Of a DNA stretch of 64,000 bases, positions 43,626 through 54,960 are shown piece by piece. Position 1 is the stretch's first letter. Every line of letters begins with the position of its first letter. Below the pieces are notes generated by a model, which was given only the letters and a program-made list of their open reading frames with translations, made no database searches and was not told the origin of the DNA. The position numbers were made by a program, and so were the translations under genes. This DNA is from Hippopus hippopus (Eukaryota > Mollusca > Bivalvia > Cardiida > Cardiidae), in contig OX328103.1 in assembly GCA_946811185.2 (NCBI GenBank), positions 32,172,266-32,236,265 on the forward strand, given 5' to 3'.

Positions 43626-43903
43626 GAAAACAAGGGTGGTTGCCAGCATTGTCTCCATTCCAGAAGCTTTCTTTTTAAAGTTGTTAAATCATGGGGTTGT
43701 TTGGTAACGGGTTAAGAGATTTGAAACCTTTTTCCCATGTAAGATTAGCTATTTATTCTTTTTATAAGGCCTGTTTCCATAGTTCCATTTTTAATTGCCC
43801 ATAGCAAGTTTTGAACCTAAATTGCCTTTATCCATGTCCAGTAGCCAGTGTTTTGTTCACTCTTTACAACAGAACAAATTTTGGATTAATCCAAATTAAA
43901 AGC

Positions 43904-44125
43904 TTAACCCTTTACCAAACAATCCCTGGTTTTCACGACCCTGGGAAAGAAGCCTTATGAAAACATTGTGTGAAAAAGAGAAAATGCTGGTAACCAGCAT
44001 TTTCTCCTTTTCCCACAATGTTCTCTTCCCTTCCAAAAACAAATTTCAATTTTTTAGTCACATTAATTTTGTCGTCTGCAAATGCTTGGACTAGTCTAAA
44101 ATTATGTTGTTTGGTAAAGAGTTAA
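43904..44125 (+). mobile_element. MITE-A copy, followed by a partial one
   Basis: TTAACCCTTTACCAAACAATCCC to TTGTTTGGTAAAGAGTTAA with a good hairpin; 44126-44240 is a second, truncated copy ending GTTTGGTAAAGGGTTA. Confidence 0.82.
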
Positions 44126-44325
44126 AAGTGGGAAAAGGAGAAAATGTTGGCTACCAGCCTTTTGTTCCTCACAGAACAGTGCTTATAAAATCATTCACTC
44201 TTATGGTCATTAAAATGCTGGATTGTTTGGTAAAGGGTTAGATGAATCAAACATATCACCCCCCCCCCAAAAAAAAACGACAAGATTTTCAGAGATAAAA
44301 AAAAAAAACAGGGCTGATTGTGTCA

Positions 44326-44389
44326 TATATACTGGTATGTTAGATAAGAGAAAAATCGATTTTTCTCTTATCTAACATACCAGTATATA
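44326..44389. repeat. Perfect 64-bp palindrome without spacer
   Basis: 32-bp arms (TATATACTGGTATGTTAG... AAAAATC|GATTTTT...) meet at ATCGAT with no loop. It is unrelated to the MITE-A hairpin. Confidence 0.9.
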
Positions 44390-44652
44390 CTCAGATGAAT
44401 CCAAGGAAGTCTCTGATATTTGAAAACTGACCTCAGCAGAAAAGAAAAAATGGTACCATTTAGGATGGCAATGATAGCTTTTGGACTTTTACTGATTTGG
44501 AGTATGTAAAATTTTATCTTTCGATCTCAGTATATTTGAAACATGAAAATCTTGAAAATCCCTATTCACAATAAAATCTGGTTAAACTTTTTTTTCATTA
44601 TAAATACATGTGTGTGTGTATATTTGTGTAGGAGAGAGAGAGAGAGATAGGG

Positions 44653-44760
44653 AGCCATGCTCTATGAAAAGAGGGCTTAATGCATCTCCACATAATGCAT
44701 TTAACCAAGCGAGTCATCATAGGATTATGGATCCATAAAATCCATCTTTCATACATGTAT
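44653..44760 (+). mobile_element. MITE-B copy 4, left half only
   Basis: GAGCCATGCTCTATGAAAAGAGG ... ATGGATCCATAAAATCCAT, then lost. A (GA)n tract (44632-44650) precedes it. Confidence 0.7.
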
Positions 44761-45412
44761 CATTTGAGGCCGTCATGAGAAAGCAATTATGTTAATTTCA
44801 TGTGACTTTCGAAGAAATTGAATTTCAAAGTATGAAAACTTACAGCTTATTCAAGTGTTTTGCATAAATGAGGGATACTCTGAAGACGTTTACTTTGCAA
44901 AAAATCACTTCGACTCCTGGCTTACAGGACAAAGTGCTACAAAAAAGGTAGAAGTGCAAACAAACTAAAGGAAACATTCTTTCAAGTGATAAAATGTATC
45001 TAATTAATACAAAAAATAAAAATCGAACAATAGTTTGTTTCAAAGTTCTCTTGTTTCTTTGGTTTTCTGAGATTTCCTTTTTTTGTTGAGTATATATTAG
45101 TTAAAGATCAAAACTTGGACTGTGTTTTCTTATGTTAAAAGGGGAAAAGATTTAAAGATATTTTTTTCTGGAATCATAAGGCCTAAACTGCAATTTGAAA
45201 GCACTATAAAGGTGATAAAGATATGGAATACGGTGACCAATTTTTAGCTGTCATCTCCTTTTCTTCAAAGGCTTTTGTCGTCTGGTAATGTTTTAAATCC
45301 GACAAGTCTAAAATTAAGTCATCTGGTAAAGAGTTATGTTTTGTTTGTTCCTGCAAGTTGGTGCTTTGAAAAAGTTTATCTGTAATGGAAAGGCTAAAGT
45401 TTTTGGTTTTAG

Positions 45413-45503
45413 GTACAAATGTACATTGTGAGACCTGCTTTATTCGGGATGGATATAAATATTACTGCAATTCACCGTCCTTCTGTTGTGGATCAAGTTG
45501 TTG
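45413..45503 (+). CDS. Cysteine-rich membrane protein (CYYR1/Shisa-like), ectodomain exon
   Basis: 91-bp exon between TTTTTGGTTTTAG and a strong donor TTG|GTAAGA, entered in phase 1 and left in phase 2. The frame encodes TNVHCETCFIRDGYKYYCNS then PSFCCGSSC: eight cysteines in about 30 residues, with paired CC. The exit phase (TG|C) fits the exon at 51261 exactly and yields a CC-TYKYSGGSS junction. Small Cys/Tyr-rich type I membrane proteins of this kind (CYYR1, Shisa-like) are abundant in molluscs; vertebrate relatives act in trafficking and receptor regulation. The assignment rests on cysteine pattern plus adjacent TM exon. Confidence 0.65.
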
Positions 45504-45804
45504 GTAAGAAAGTTTCCAATAGCGGCCAATATTTTTTATTCGCTGTTTTACAATGCTTTTTACAAGACAATTTGTCATACAGCAAAATGTAGTGAGAACA
45601 GTGATGTTTTGGGACAGCGAGTTCCTTAGACTGACTGCCATTTAAATCTTGTTTTAAAAAAAATAGATGTGAATAGTTAAACTGAAATACTGCCGAGGAA
45701 AAAAAGGTTTCTGCAGTAAGGCATAGGCAATGGGAAACAGGAAGTCTGTTACAATGGCATCCTCAAGCATTTTCTATTAAAGTTTGAATCATTTACATAA
45801 ACTT

Positions 45805-46235
45805 GTACTCTTTACCACACAACTAATTTTTAGACTGGTCCAAATTGAAAGCACTTGCAGAAGACATAGTAAAATGTGACACAAGTAATGGGATCTATCT
45901 GTCGAATGTTTGAAATCATCAGCATTTTCTCCTTTTCCAACAATGTTTTCAAGAGCTTTTTTTTCTAGGTTCATTAGAATTTTCTCCTTTTCCAACAATG
46001 TTTTCAGGAGCTTTTTTTCCTAGGTTCATTAAAACTCTGGATTGTGGTAAAGGGTTTATGATCAGTACTATAGAGCTTGCCTCTCTGTATCTCTTTACCA
46101 AACAACAAAATTTAAAAATTGTCAATTTTGAAGACATTTGCCGATGAAAAATCAAAATATGGCTTAAATGATTGAGTTTATTTTTTCATGGCAGAAAGCA
46201 TTATGGGAAAAGGCAAAAATGCTGGTTACCGTAAG
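45805..46235 (-). mobile_element. Two partial MITE-A copies
   Basis: 45805-46058 shows a duplicated TTTTCTCCTTTTCCAACAATG block (twice, 45927 and 45972); 46088-46235 is a second start ending mid-hairpin at CTGGTTACCG. Confidence 0.6.
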
Positions 46236-46309
46236 CAGGGATCTTATATACAGGGATAGGAAACGCGGTATAACTTCCGGTTATTCACTGTCTTCTTTCG
46301 AATTGACCG

Positions 46310-46937
46310 CAAAGGAAACTAGAGGCGCTTGAGCGCCTGTATCGCTCCACAGGCCTGATATTTCTATAATGGCGAAAGGAAGTTTTTAACAATTATCATT
46401 CAATCCTGCATTTTAGCTCACTGAAGAAACAATTTTGTAGACAACCACCATAGGAACTTACCTGCAAAACAACAATGAAATCCAATGAATAGTTTTAGAG
46501 AAGAAATTTTTCAAAGATTTTACTTTATACCATAAAAGGAAAATGAGTCTCCCATAAAAGCCATGTTTTTTGACAGATCTTTTTTTTTTTTAAGGAATTA
46601 TGTAAACCTGTATCTAAGGAACATTCCTGCAAAATAATAATGCTATCCAAATAGCGGTTTGGGAGGAGAAGATTTTTAAAGGTTTTTTACTTTGGTTGCC
46701 ATGGCAACCAGAATTCTTCATGGAACACAATTATTTGAAGGAATTTGAAAGAGGACCACCAAAGGAACATTCTTGTGAAATTTGGTAAAAATCCAGTCAA
46801 TAGTTTCTGAGGAGAAGTTTTTTTAAGAAAAGTTTACGGACGCACGCACGGACGGACGGACGGACGGACGGACGGACGGACGGACGGACGGACGCACGCA
46901 CGACGGACACAACGACATGACAATAGCTCGCTGGCCG
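46310..46937 (+). mobile_element. 'ACTAGAGGCGCTTGAGCGCC' element, copy 1
   Basis: Starts AACTAGAGGCGCTTGAGCGCCTG...GCTCCACAGG and contains TTGCCATGGCAACCAGAATTC and an expanded (GGAC)n array (46836-46895). It ends ACAATAGCTCGCTGGCCGAAG, where copy 2 starts without its own left end. Confidence 0.75.
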
Positions 46938-47425
46938 AAGACAACCACCATAGGAACTTAACTGCAAAACAACAATGAAATCCAATGAATAGTTTTAGAG
47001 AAGAAATTTTTCAAAGATTTTACTTTATACCATAAAAGGAAAATGAGTCTCCCATAAAAGCCATGTTTTTTGACAGATCTTTTTTTTTTTAAGGAATTCT
47101 GTAAACCTGTATCTAAGGAACATTCCTGCAAAATAATAATGCTATCCAAATAGCGGTTTGGGAGGAGAAAATTTTTAAAGGTTTTTTACTTTGGTTGCCA
47201 TGGCAACCAGAATTCTTCATGGAACACAATTATTTGAAGGAATTTGAAAGAGGACCACCAAAGGAACATTCCTGTGAAATTTGGTAAAAATCCAGTCAAT
47301 AGTTTCTGAGGAGAAGTTTTTTAAAGAAAAAGTTTACGGACGCACGCACGGACGAACGGACGGACGCACGACGGACACAACGCCATGACAATAGCTCTCT
47401 GGCCTTCGGCCAGTGGAGCTAAAAA
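46938..47425 (+). mobile_element. 'ACTAGAGGCGCTTGAGCGCC' element, copy 2 (5' truncated, tandem)
   Basis: Begins at ACAACCACCATAGGAACTTA inside the element and runs to GGCCTTCGGCCAGTGGAGC. It is nearly identical to copy 1 and to the copy at 57776, but has a much shorter GGAC tract. Confidence 0.75.
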
Positions 47426-48270
47426 CGGCGGCCATCTTAAATTTCGGCATACGACGGTCACAGTTTTAATCAACGTTTTGCTTGGTTATCCCATACGTCT
47501 TTCTCAACAGGTAAGTTTCCGAATATTTACATTCTTAGAATATATGTAACATCAATTTTTTTCGGAGATTTTGTTTTATATGCTTATTTTGGCGTTAAAA
47601 AATCATGACCTAATCATGTTTGCCGCGTACGGGGTGTTCGGCAGGAGGATTTAGTGACGTGCAAAAGTACTTTTTAAGTACATAAAGTAGCGTCCAAATA
47701 GCAACTTGTTGGTAAAAATCACGAGATAGAGTACATCTCCTTGTATTAAAGCCGATTTTGTGCTGATTTTCGATTCCTAAGTTAGATAATTATGGGCTCA
47801 AAACTGGGCTATTTTCGGTATTTCATCACAAAATGGCGAACCAATGTGGTGAATTTGGCGGGACCCTAGTGATAGTTGTAGCATTCTCAATTTATTTTTA
47901 GAAATAAATTTGTTCAGATTTTGACATATTTATAAGCAGTAAGTATTTCTTTTTGTTTTTAAATTAAATCTAGTGATTTTCGATGCCAAGGTTGGATAAC
48001 TGTGGGCTCAAAAACTTGGCTATTTTCGGTCTTAATTGCAAGATGGCAGCCTAAAAAGGGGTTATTTCAGTAAAGGTGGAAGCGCAGTACCGCACATTAT
48101 TAAAAAATGATTGGATCTCTGATAGTTGGCCATATCCTGAACAAATTCTCATTATAGTCTAACCATGTGAAAATAAAACCATATTTTGCAACGTAACTGA
48201 AGAATTAAAATGTTACGTTTCGTAAAAAGGAGAAATTTGAAATTCAGTTGGTTCTATATTTTTTTTCCAG

Positions 48271-48385
48271 ATATGTATTGTGAGAGCACAAACACTTCAA
48301 AACATGGTTTCAAGAGCTGTCAACATACTGTTGTGATGCATCCTGTGAACAGAAGAATAACATTGAAGATGGTTTTGTAATTCTG
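48271..48385 (+). pseudogene. Decayed duplicate of the cysteine-rich exon
   Basis: A strong acceptor (TATATTTTTTTTCCAG) is followed by a frame in the same entry phase as exon 45413: YCESTNTSKHGFKSC, then, one frame over, TYCCDASCE. The cysteine pattern C-E-x(n)-G-(Y/F)-K-x-C-x(n)-CC-x-x-S-C matches the active exon. A frame change in the middle and the absence of a good donor suggest a dead or alternative exon. It lies between the two live exons. Confidence 0.4.
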
Positions 48386-48649
48386 CATAAAGTGTGCTAG
48401 TATAAAACTGAAGCTGGGCTTGAAAACTTTGAATATTAAAGACCAAATCAGCTGTGAACTGTACAAACCTGCAAGAAAAATGCTAAAGTGAAATTAATGT
48501 GTTTGAATATGAAAGCTGTGAGCTTCTTCTACCACCAAAGTATATTTAGTATGTATAGCTCAATAAGCCACTAGAAGTATGGAGTTATTTAATTATCTGT
48601 GACAAATGCTAGTATTGCTGAATCCTAAGTTTTCGCTAACCTGGGGAAT

Positions 48650-49380
48650 ATCCATACTTCCGAAAACATTGTGAACAAAGAAGAAACTACCGGTAAGTAC
48701 ATGTCACATTTTCTCATTTCCCCAGGAAAAACAAGTCTCCTCATTTCAGTTGCATTTCATTTGTCGTCTGCAAATGCTTTCAAATTAGACATGTCCAAAA
48801 TTTTGTAATCTGGCAAAAAGTTAAGGATGGAACCTTGCTCAATTTGCAATGTTTCACAACATTTTAGTTGTATCATAGCAGCCATTATACTTATCTATTT
48901 GTTTTTTGAATTTGCAGAACTGTCTGCACAAGCTGCGTGTTACTTTTCCTCATCAACATATTTTTTGAGGGAGAGAAGTATGTATCCGTGTTGTGCAAAA
49001 TTCTCTGAGAATCATGATGTTGGTTTCCCACTACTCACACTATTGTCATAAAACACTAAAAGTACATGTATTAAATTTGACATACTTTTGGTTTCTTCAA
49101 ACAACACAGTACATTCAGTATCTACAGTCTTATAAGCCACTTGTGGTAAGGAGTTATCTAATAATCTGTGACAGATGCCAGTATTCCTGAATCCTAAGTT
49201 TTCACTACCATGGGAAATATTTATACATCTGAAAACATTGTGGGAAAAGAAGAAAATGTTGGCAAGCATGTTCTCATTTTCTCAGCAAAGACACAAGTGA
49301 CACATTTCATTTCTTGTCTGCAAATAATTCCAAATCAGACAAGTCTCAAATTTTGTTGTCTGGCAAAGTGTTCCTGAAGG
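48650..49380 (+). mobile_element. Two diverged MITE-A copies in tandem with a shared ~550-bp context
   Basis: 48540-48826 and 49105-49375 share AGTATATTTAGTATGTATAGC/CAGTATCTACAGTC, GCCACTTG, GAGTTATCTAAT(A/T)ATCTGTGAC, ATTCCTGAATCCTAAGTTTTC and MITE-A remnants. This looks like a local duplication of more than the MITE. Confidence 0.55.
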
Positions 49381-50220
49381 TTGGTTGCTTTCAACATTTT
49401 GCAATTGTATCACAGCAAACAATGCAGCTATCCATATTCCATGTATTACTAGAGTTGGGAATGTTTCTACTTGAAAATCTCTGTTGAAGGAGAGAAGTAT
49501 ATTTTGGGCGTTTGTATGACATACACCAGGATTATAATGATAGTTTAATATACCAATAATATCTCATATACACAATACTTTTACCATCATCATTAACTGC
49601 AACTTGCCACAGTGAAAAAGTTTTAGGAGATAAAAGTCTACATTCAATGAAAAAAGCATTTGTGGAAGCAACCAACCATTTGCATGTTACATTTTATCGC
49701 AAAAAGATTGGTCCTTGTGTCATACTGTTTTCCAAAGATTTCTACAGTGGATTTATGTAAAATCAAATTTATTAGGCATTAAGTTAAAACTTGCTAAAGG
49801 AACACATTTTTCAGCACCATTTAATTTTGTAACACACATGTAGCTCAATATTCATGGCTGCCTTGATGTTTTTAGTGAGAAATTTTAAAATATCAATTTC
49901 AACATAAACTTTCTGTGTACAGTGTGAATTTTTTTGAAAATTTAAAAAATGAAAAACATTTGAAGGAAAGGCAAAAACATAATATTTTTAATAGCACAGA
50001 AATCATTTTGAAAAGAATTGATCACTGGCTGCAACTGGTCTTTTACAAATGTTTTCCAATGCTGTCCACTGTATGAGGAGCGAAAAGTCAAATTTGTACA
50101 AAGTCCTACACAACTTATACTGTTTTCAAATTGGTCCAAAATCAAAGCTTTCAAAGTTATTAGATAACCTTAAGTTCTCTGACACAGAATAAAAAACCAT
50201 TATTAAAGAAGGAATATATA
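49380..50220. other. Intronic, no gene seen
   Basis: Between membrane-protein exons; no repeat family or coding exon that I can support. Confidence 0.4.
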
Positions 50221-50221
50221 T

Positions 50222-50683
50222 GATCCCTGGTACCACATAACATCAAGATAAACATTCTGACCAGGTTTCATGACTACCAGACTTAAAATGTGGCCTCTAT
50301 AATGCACACTAGGTTTTTCTAATATTTGGCCCTGTGACCAATTTTTTTACCCAAAGTGACCCAATTTTGAATTTCCCGAGATATCAAGACAAAAATTCTG
50401 ACCAGCTTTCATGAGTATCAGACTGAAAATGTGGCCTCTAGAGTGCACACAATGTTTTTCTTAGATTTGACCTGGTGACCTACTTTTTGCCCAACAAGAC
50501 CAAATATCGAACTTGTCAGACATATTATCAAGACAAACGTACCGACCAAGTTTCATGAGCACTTTCAGTAAAATAGAGTGAACACAAGGTAATTGTTGAC
50601 GCCTGCACAACGCTTGATGGACAATGGGCACAGCGCTATCACAAAAGCTCACCTTGAGCACTTAGTGCTTGTGTGAGCTAAAA
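50222..50683 (+). mobile_element. 14317-type element, short copy
   Basis: ATCAAGATAAACATTCTGACC and GTGGCCTCTA(T/G)A(A/G)TGCACAC units; right end GAGCACTTAGTGCTTGTGTGAGC. Confidence 0.6.
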
Positions 50684-50685
50684 AC

Positions 50686-51240
50686 ATTGAGAGAATAAAA
50701 GAAAATGCTGGTAATCAGCATTTTCTACTCTTTTTATAGAAAAGTTCCATCATTTGAGCCACACTTGATCAGTTGGATGTAATAGTGATTGTTTCAATTT
50801 TGATAAGGCTGAAATTTTTGCCACCTGGTATTGAGTTAACCCTTCACCAAACAATCTCATGTTTTGACAACCCTAAAGAAGCCTTTTAAAAGCATTGCAG
50901 GAAAAGGTGATAATCCTGGTAAACAGCAACTCCTTTGCACACAATATTTTCTACCCTTTCAAAGACAATTTTCATCATCTGAGCATTGTTTGTCATCTAC
51001 AAATACTTTCAATTTGGACAAGACTTAAATTTTGCGGTCTGGTATAGAGTTATTTAGTGATATTTTACCCTAAGTTTAAAGACCCAAGGGAAGAAAACTT
51101 TTGGAAACATCCTGAGAAAAGGAGAAAATGCTGGTAACCAGCATTTTCTCTTTTTCCCACATGTTTCTTCACTTCAGAGACAAATTTCATTTGATTGGTC
51201 ATGTGCAATGCTTTCAATTAAATTGTTTGGTAAGAGTTAA
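50686..51240 (+). mobile_element. Cluster of three MITE-A copies
   Basis: 50686-50840 (half, ends GGTATTGAGTTAA), 50837-51055 (TTAACCCTTCACC...), and 51100-51240 (hairpin GCTGGTAACCAGC, ends GTTTGGTAAGAGTTAA), directly upstream of the exon at 51261. Confidence 0.65.
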
Positions 51241-51260
51241 AATTTCAACCGTCTTTGCAG

Positions 51261-51465
51261 CACTTACAAATACAGTGGGGGTTCAAGCTCTGGGAGCTCA
51301 AGCTCAGGTTCCGGTTCCACAGCAGGGGCAATAGTAGGCTATGTTTTTGCTGGCCTTGCAGGACTTGCTGCACTGATAGCACTGTGTTCTCTAGGGTGCA
51401 AAAAATGCTCCGAGCTCAAAGAGAAAAGGGCTGTACAACCTCGGACAACTAATGTACCTGTATAA
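51261..51465 (+). CDS. Cysteine-rich membrane protein, transmembrane and tail exon
   Basis: Acceptor CCGTCTTTGCAG, entry phase 2, then TYKYSGGSSSGSSSSGSGS (flexible Gly/Ser linker), a membrane helix (GAIVGYVFAGLAGLAALIAL) and a short basic cytosolic tail (CKKCSELKEKRAVQPRTTNV) to TAA at 51463. This is the expected C-terminal half of a small type I membrane protein. A donor directly after the stop (AAG|GTAATT) implies a 3' UTR intron; acceptor-like CCATTTCAG (about 52884) and TGTCTTTACAG (about 53081) could start UTR exons. A longer frame starting at 51255 in another phase is a shadow. Confidence 0.7.
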
Positions 51466-51529
51466 GGTAATTCTTATTTTGTAATGTAAGGGTGAATAAT
51501 CTCCCATTTTGGGCTCATTGATAATCTTG

Positions 51530-51755
51530 GATCCTGTGTGGCTGAGCTGTCAAGTGTAGGATTTGTACCTTGGGGGCCCTGGGTTCAATCTTTACTAGAA
51601 GCACTGTGTTTTTCGTGGGAGTGTCCTTCGGCAAAATACTTCAGAGCCCCACCCTAGCACAGGTGAAACTAAGGACATACATGAATAATGTGAACTTAGT
51701 CATGATATGGCTGAAATTATGTTGAAGACGGCATAAAACATGATTTAATGATGAT
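51530..51755 (+). mobile_element. tRNA-derived SINE
   Basis: A box TGGCTGAGCTG (51538-51548), B box GGTTCAATC (51582-51590), then a body with TATGGCTGAAATTATGTTGAAG and GGCATAAAACATG at the 3' end, the 'GTTGAAAACGGCGTTAAAC' tail style common in mollusc SINEs. Confidence 0.6.
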
Positions 51756-51879
51756 CCTAAATTATCTACCTAGGTCTTAGGTCAGGTCACTCTTTTTCAC
51801 TAGAAGAAAATTAATTCCCACCCATCTATTTCGAAAGTATTTGCAGTAAAAGAAAATTAGAATTGGATCACATTATCTG

Positions 51880-52145
51880 TTTTGTTTGAAACAATAGAAA
51901 GCATTGAGGAAAAGATGAAAATGCTGACATACAGAGTTGTCTTCCTTTTCCACAATGTTTTCAAGGGCTTCTTCCTCCAGGTCCTAAAACAGTAGATTGC
52001 ATGGTAAATTTTGTAATATATAGTAATTGTTCTTTACACATTTCTCTTGATGACATCCTTTTTCATCTTGCCAAAGACTATGTTTGAAAACGGTGACAAA
52101 AGGATAAATTGCTTATAACAAACAATTTCTCCTTTCGTCACAATG
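51880..52145. mobile_element. MITE-A remnants
   Basis: GAAAGCATTGAGGAAAAGATG ... CCACAATGTTTTCAAGG (51895-52010) and a variant hairpin (52088-52150: GGTGACAAAAGGATAAATTG / CAATTTCTCCTTTCGTCAC). Confidence 0.5.
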
Positions 52146-52371
52146 TTGTCACTTGTGTTCAAGTACTGTCACCTTTGATGAACTTGATAATTGCTGTTTT
52201 ACAGTGACATGTTCAAGTCATTTTCTGCAAATTTATCTCAGAAATTATTCATCTTTTGCAGATGCATTAATAAATAGCTCAACAAGAGAAAATGCATTTC
52301 ATAGGCAATATCTCCTTTTGCTTAGGGTTTTCAAAAATGGTCAGTTGCAAGACAAAACAAAAAAAGAAATG

Positions 52372-52640
52372 AGCAATGCTCTGTGAAAAGGGGGCTGAAT
52401 GCATTTGCAAAAAAGTACTGACCAAGGTCAGCCTGCACACTCCACACAGGATGACCTGGGCTGAAACTTTTGCTACTGGTCAATTTTCTGTATGTCCAAG
52501 GACCAGTCTACCTCATGAGAAAGTCAGTTGTTAAAAGAAAGTGGCCATTAACAGATCCACAGTTATGTGATGGCTTACTTGGTATACCACATCACAGAGA
52601 TGCATAAAGCCCTCTTTTGCCAGGGCATGGCTCAAATGTT
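52372..52640 (+). mobile_element. MITE-B copy 5
   Basis: GAGCAATGCTCTGTGAAAAGGG at the left and CCTCTTTTGCCAGGGCATGGC at the right, with GGTCAGCCTGCACACTCC inside. Confidence 0.75.
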
Positions 52641-53461
52641 TGTAGGAGATCAAATTCGAAACATATAGATCGGGAAAAGCAAGAAGCAAAAAAAAAAACA
52701 ATCTTTGGAAATCATACCAAAACCTTGGCACTGAAATTAAAAATATTTTTTAAATGATAAAATGGATTTGAAATATACACCAGCAGTTTATAGGTAGATG
52801 CTAGACATATATGGCCCTTGGAAAAATAAAATGTTGCAAAGAGAGAAAAACCAATATTTTGAATTCATTTCTTTCCATTTCAGAAAAGGTGCAAATGGAG
52901 CAACATGACAAGTAAAGAGGCTTTCCAATATAATCAGGACAATACTTAGGAATTTCACGAAGAACTAGGACATTACAAAATAAGTATTGGGCCTATCAAA
53001 ACTTTTGTTATAAAGACATAAAAGGTTCCGAGTCATACTATACAGTATACTAAAAGATTTTATTTATCTTTGTCTTTACAGCCCTAGAGTGCTAGGAATA
53101 AAAAAATGTTGATACAGACAATGTAGATCAAGGTAAGACAGAATTTTGCAGAATATAGATCAAGATCAGACTGCATAGAATGTGAAATTTTAAGCAATAC
53201 ACTTGTAGAGTAAAACCTGCCCTCATGATGACTTGCAATAAACAACCACTAACTGTAAACCACTAAACAGAATTCTCTCCTTTTCCATATAATGACATCT
53301 AATGATCAACTCCCTGGTGTCTGCAACAAACAACATACAAATCACAGTTTTTCCATCATTTTACCCCAAAGAGTCACAATACCTTTTAAACAATTTTCAG
53401 GCTTCAACTGTTTGTGCCAGCTACATGTACAACTCAAATCTAAGATTTGATAAGTAATTAT

Positions 53462-54215
53462 TTAACCCTTTACCACACAATCCCCAGTTCTAGCGACCCT
53501 GAGGAAAGCTGCTTTTGAAAACATAGTGAGAAAAGGAGAAAGTGCTGGTTACTAGCATTTTCTAGAAACCAGCATTTTCTCCTTTTCCCACAATATTTTC
53601 TACTTTATTAGAAACAAATCTCATCATTTGAGTCATGTTTAATTCATCCTCTACAAATGCTTTCACTATGGATGAGTCTAAAATTTTGTTATGTGGTAAA
53701 AGGTTAACAAACAGCAAAATTTTAGACCGGTCCAAATTAAAAGCATTTGCATGTGACAAAATAAATTGCACGAGTGGTGAATGGTGAAATTTGTCTGTGA
53801 TAGGATAGAAAACATGATGGAAAAACAACCCTGAGGAAAAAGGCCTTTGAAAACATTGTGGAAAAAGGAGAAAATGCTGGTTGCCAGCATTTTCTCCTGT
53901 ACCAACAATTTTTTCAAAAGCCTTCAATCTCTGAGTGTTAAAACTCTGTCAAGATTGTGTAGTAAAATATTTAAGTCCAAAAAGAGTTAACCCTTTACCA
54001 CACAATGACGCCTTTTGACGCCCCTAAAAAAGAGGCCTTTTGAAAACATTGTGGGAAAAGGAGAAAATGCTGGTAACCAGCATTTTCTCCTTTTCCCACA
54101 AAGATTTCTACCCTATCAAAGAAAAGTTGCGTCATTTGAGCCACTATGAAATTGTCGTCTGCAAATGCTTTCAATTTGGATAGGTCTTAAATTTTGCCGT
54201 GTGGTAAAGGGTTAA
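53462..54215. mobile_element. Run of three MITE-A copies
   Basis: 53462-53707 (+, with a partly duplicated hairpin arm), 53704-53975 (-, containing a foreign AACCCTGAGGAAAAAGGCC join, so probably two fused copies), and 53987-54215 (+, excellent hairpin). Adjacent copies share TTAA. Confidence 0.75.
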
Positions 54216-54579
54216 AGATGCACCCTTACAGCCAGAGAGTAAACAAACGCTGTTAAAACTTTACAGTGTGTAGAATCTAGATAGCCGTGAAATGTAGATA
54301 AAAAATTGATATAAGGTGTATTGGATAAAGAGACGCCAGGGATTTGTCTTCGATTTAAACCAAAAACTGGTTGTAATGTCTAGGGATAGCCTCCATAGAA
54401 CGAATTGCATTTTCTATCTGTTGTAATCTGTGCAACCTTGCAACCGTCAGGGGCAACATTTGGCACGAAGGTACAAGAATGATTATAATTTCATAAAATA
54501 AAGATAAAATTGGTTACAAAACTGGATGAAAACGAGTAAAGATGCATCTTTAAACACCCGCAAATTCTCAGTTTGTGAC

Positions 54580-54960
54580 TTGTTACCAACAGACAAAACT
54601 TTAGAGTTTTCCAAATTGAAAGTGTTTGCCGGCAACAAAATAAATGTTATCCAAAAATTAAAAATAAAAAGCATTGTGAGGACAGGAAAAAATTATGGTT
54701 AGCAGCATTTTCTCTTCTTTCGACAATATTTTCAAAAGCCTTTTTTCCTCAGAGTCATTAGACCTCCGGACTGTGTGGAAAAGGGTAAAACAAGAGGGCC
54801 ATGATGGCTCTGTTTTGCTCCACTGTCTTATAGATAAATAGCCATTATAAATTTTCATTGAGGCATTGATCTTAGGGAAGGCTGTATTGTGATAAAATTT
54901 CATAGAGAAAATAAACCTAGTCCAAGATAAAACATGTATTTTTTCACATGGCATGATTAA
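54580..54960 (-). mobile_element. MITE-A copy followed by an 'AAGAGGGCCATGATGGC' element start
   Basis: 54580-54786 shows CAGACAAAACTTTAGAG ... AGCATTGTGAGGACAGG ... AAAGGGTAAA; from 54788 AAAACAAGAGGGCCATGATGGC followed by GCTCCACTG. The second element runs to about 55900 in degraded form (GCCATGGCAACCAGAG at 55797, AGAGGACCATGGC at 55849). Confidence 0.5.
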
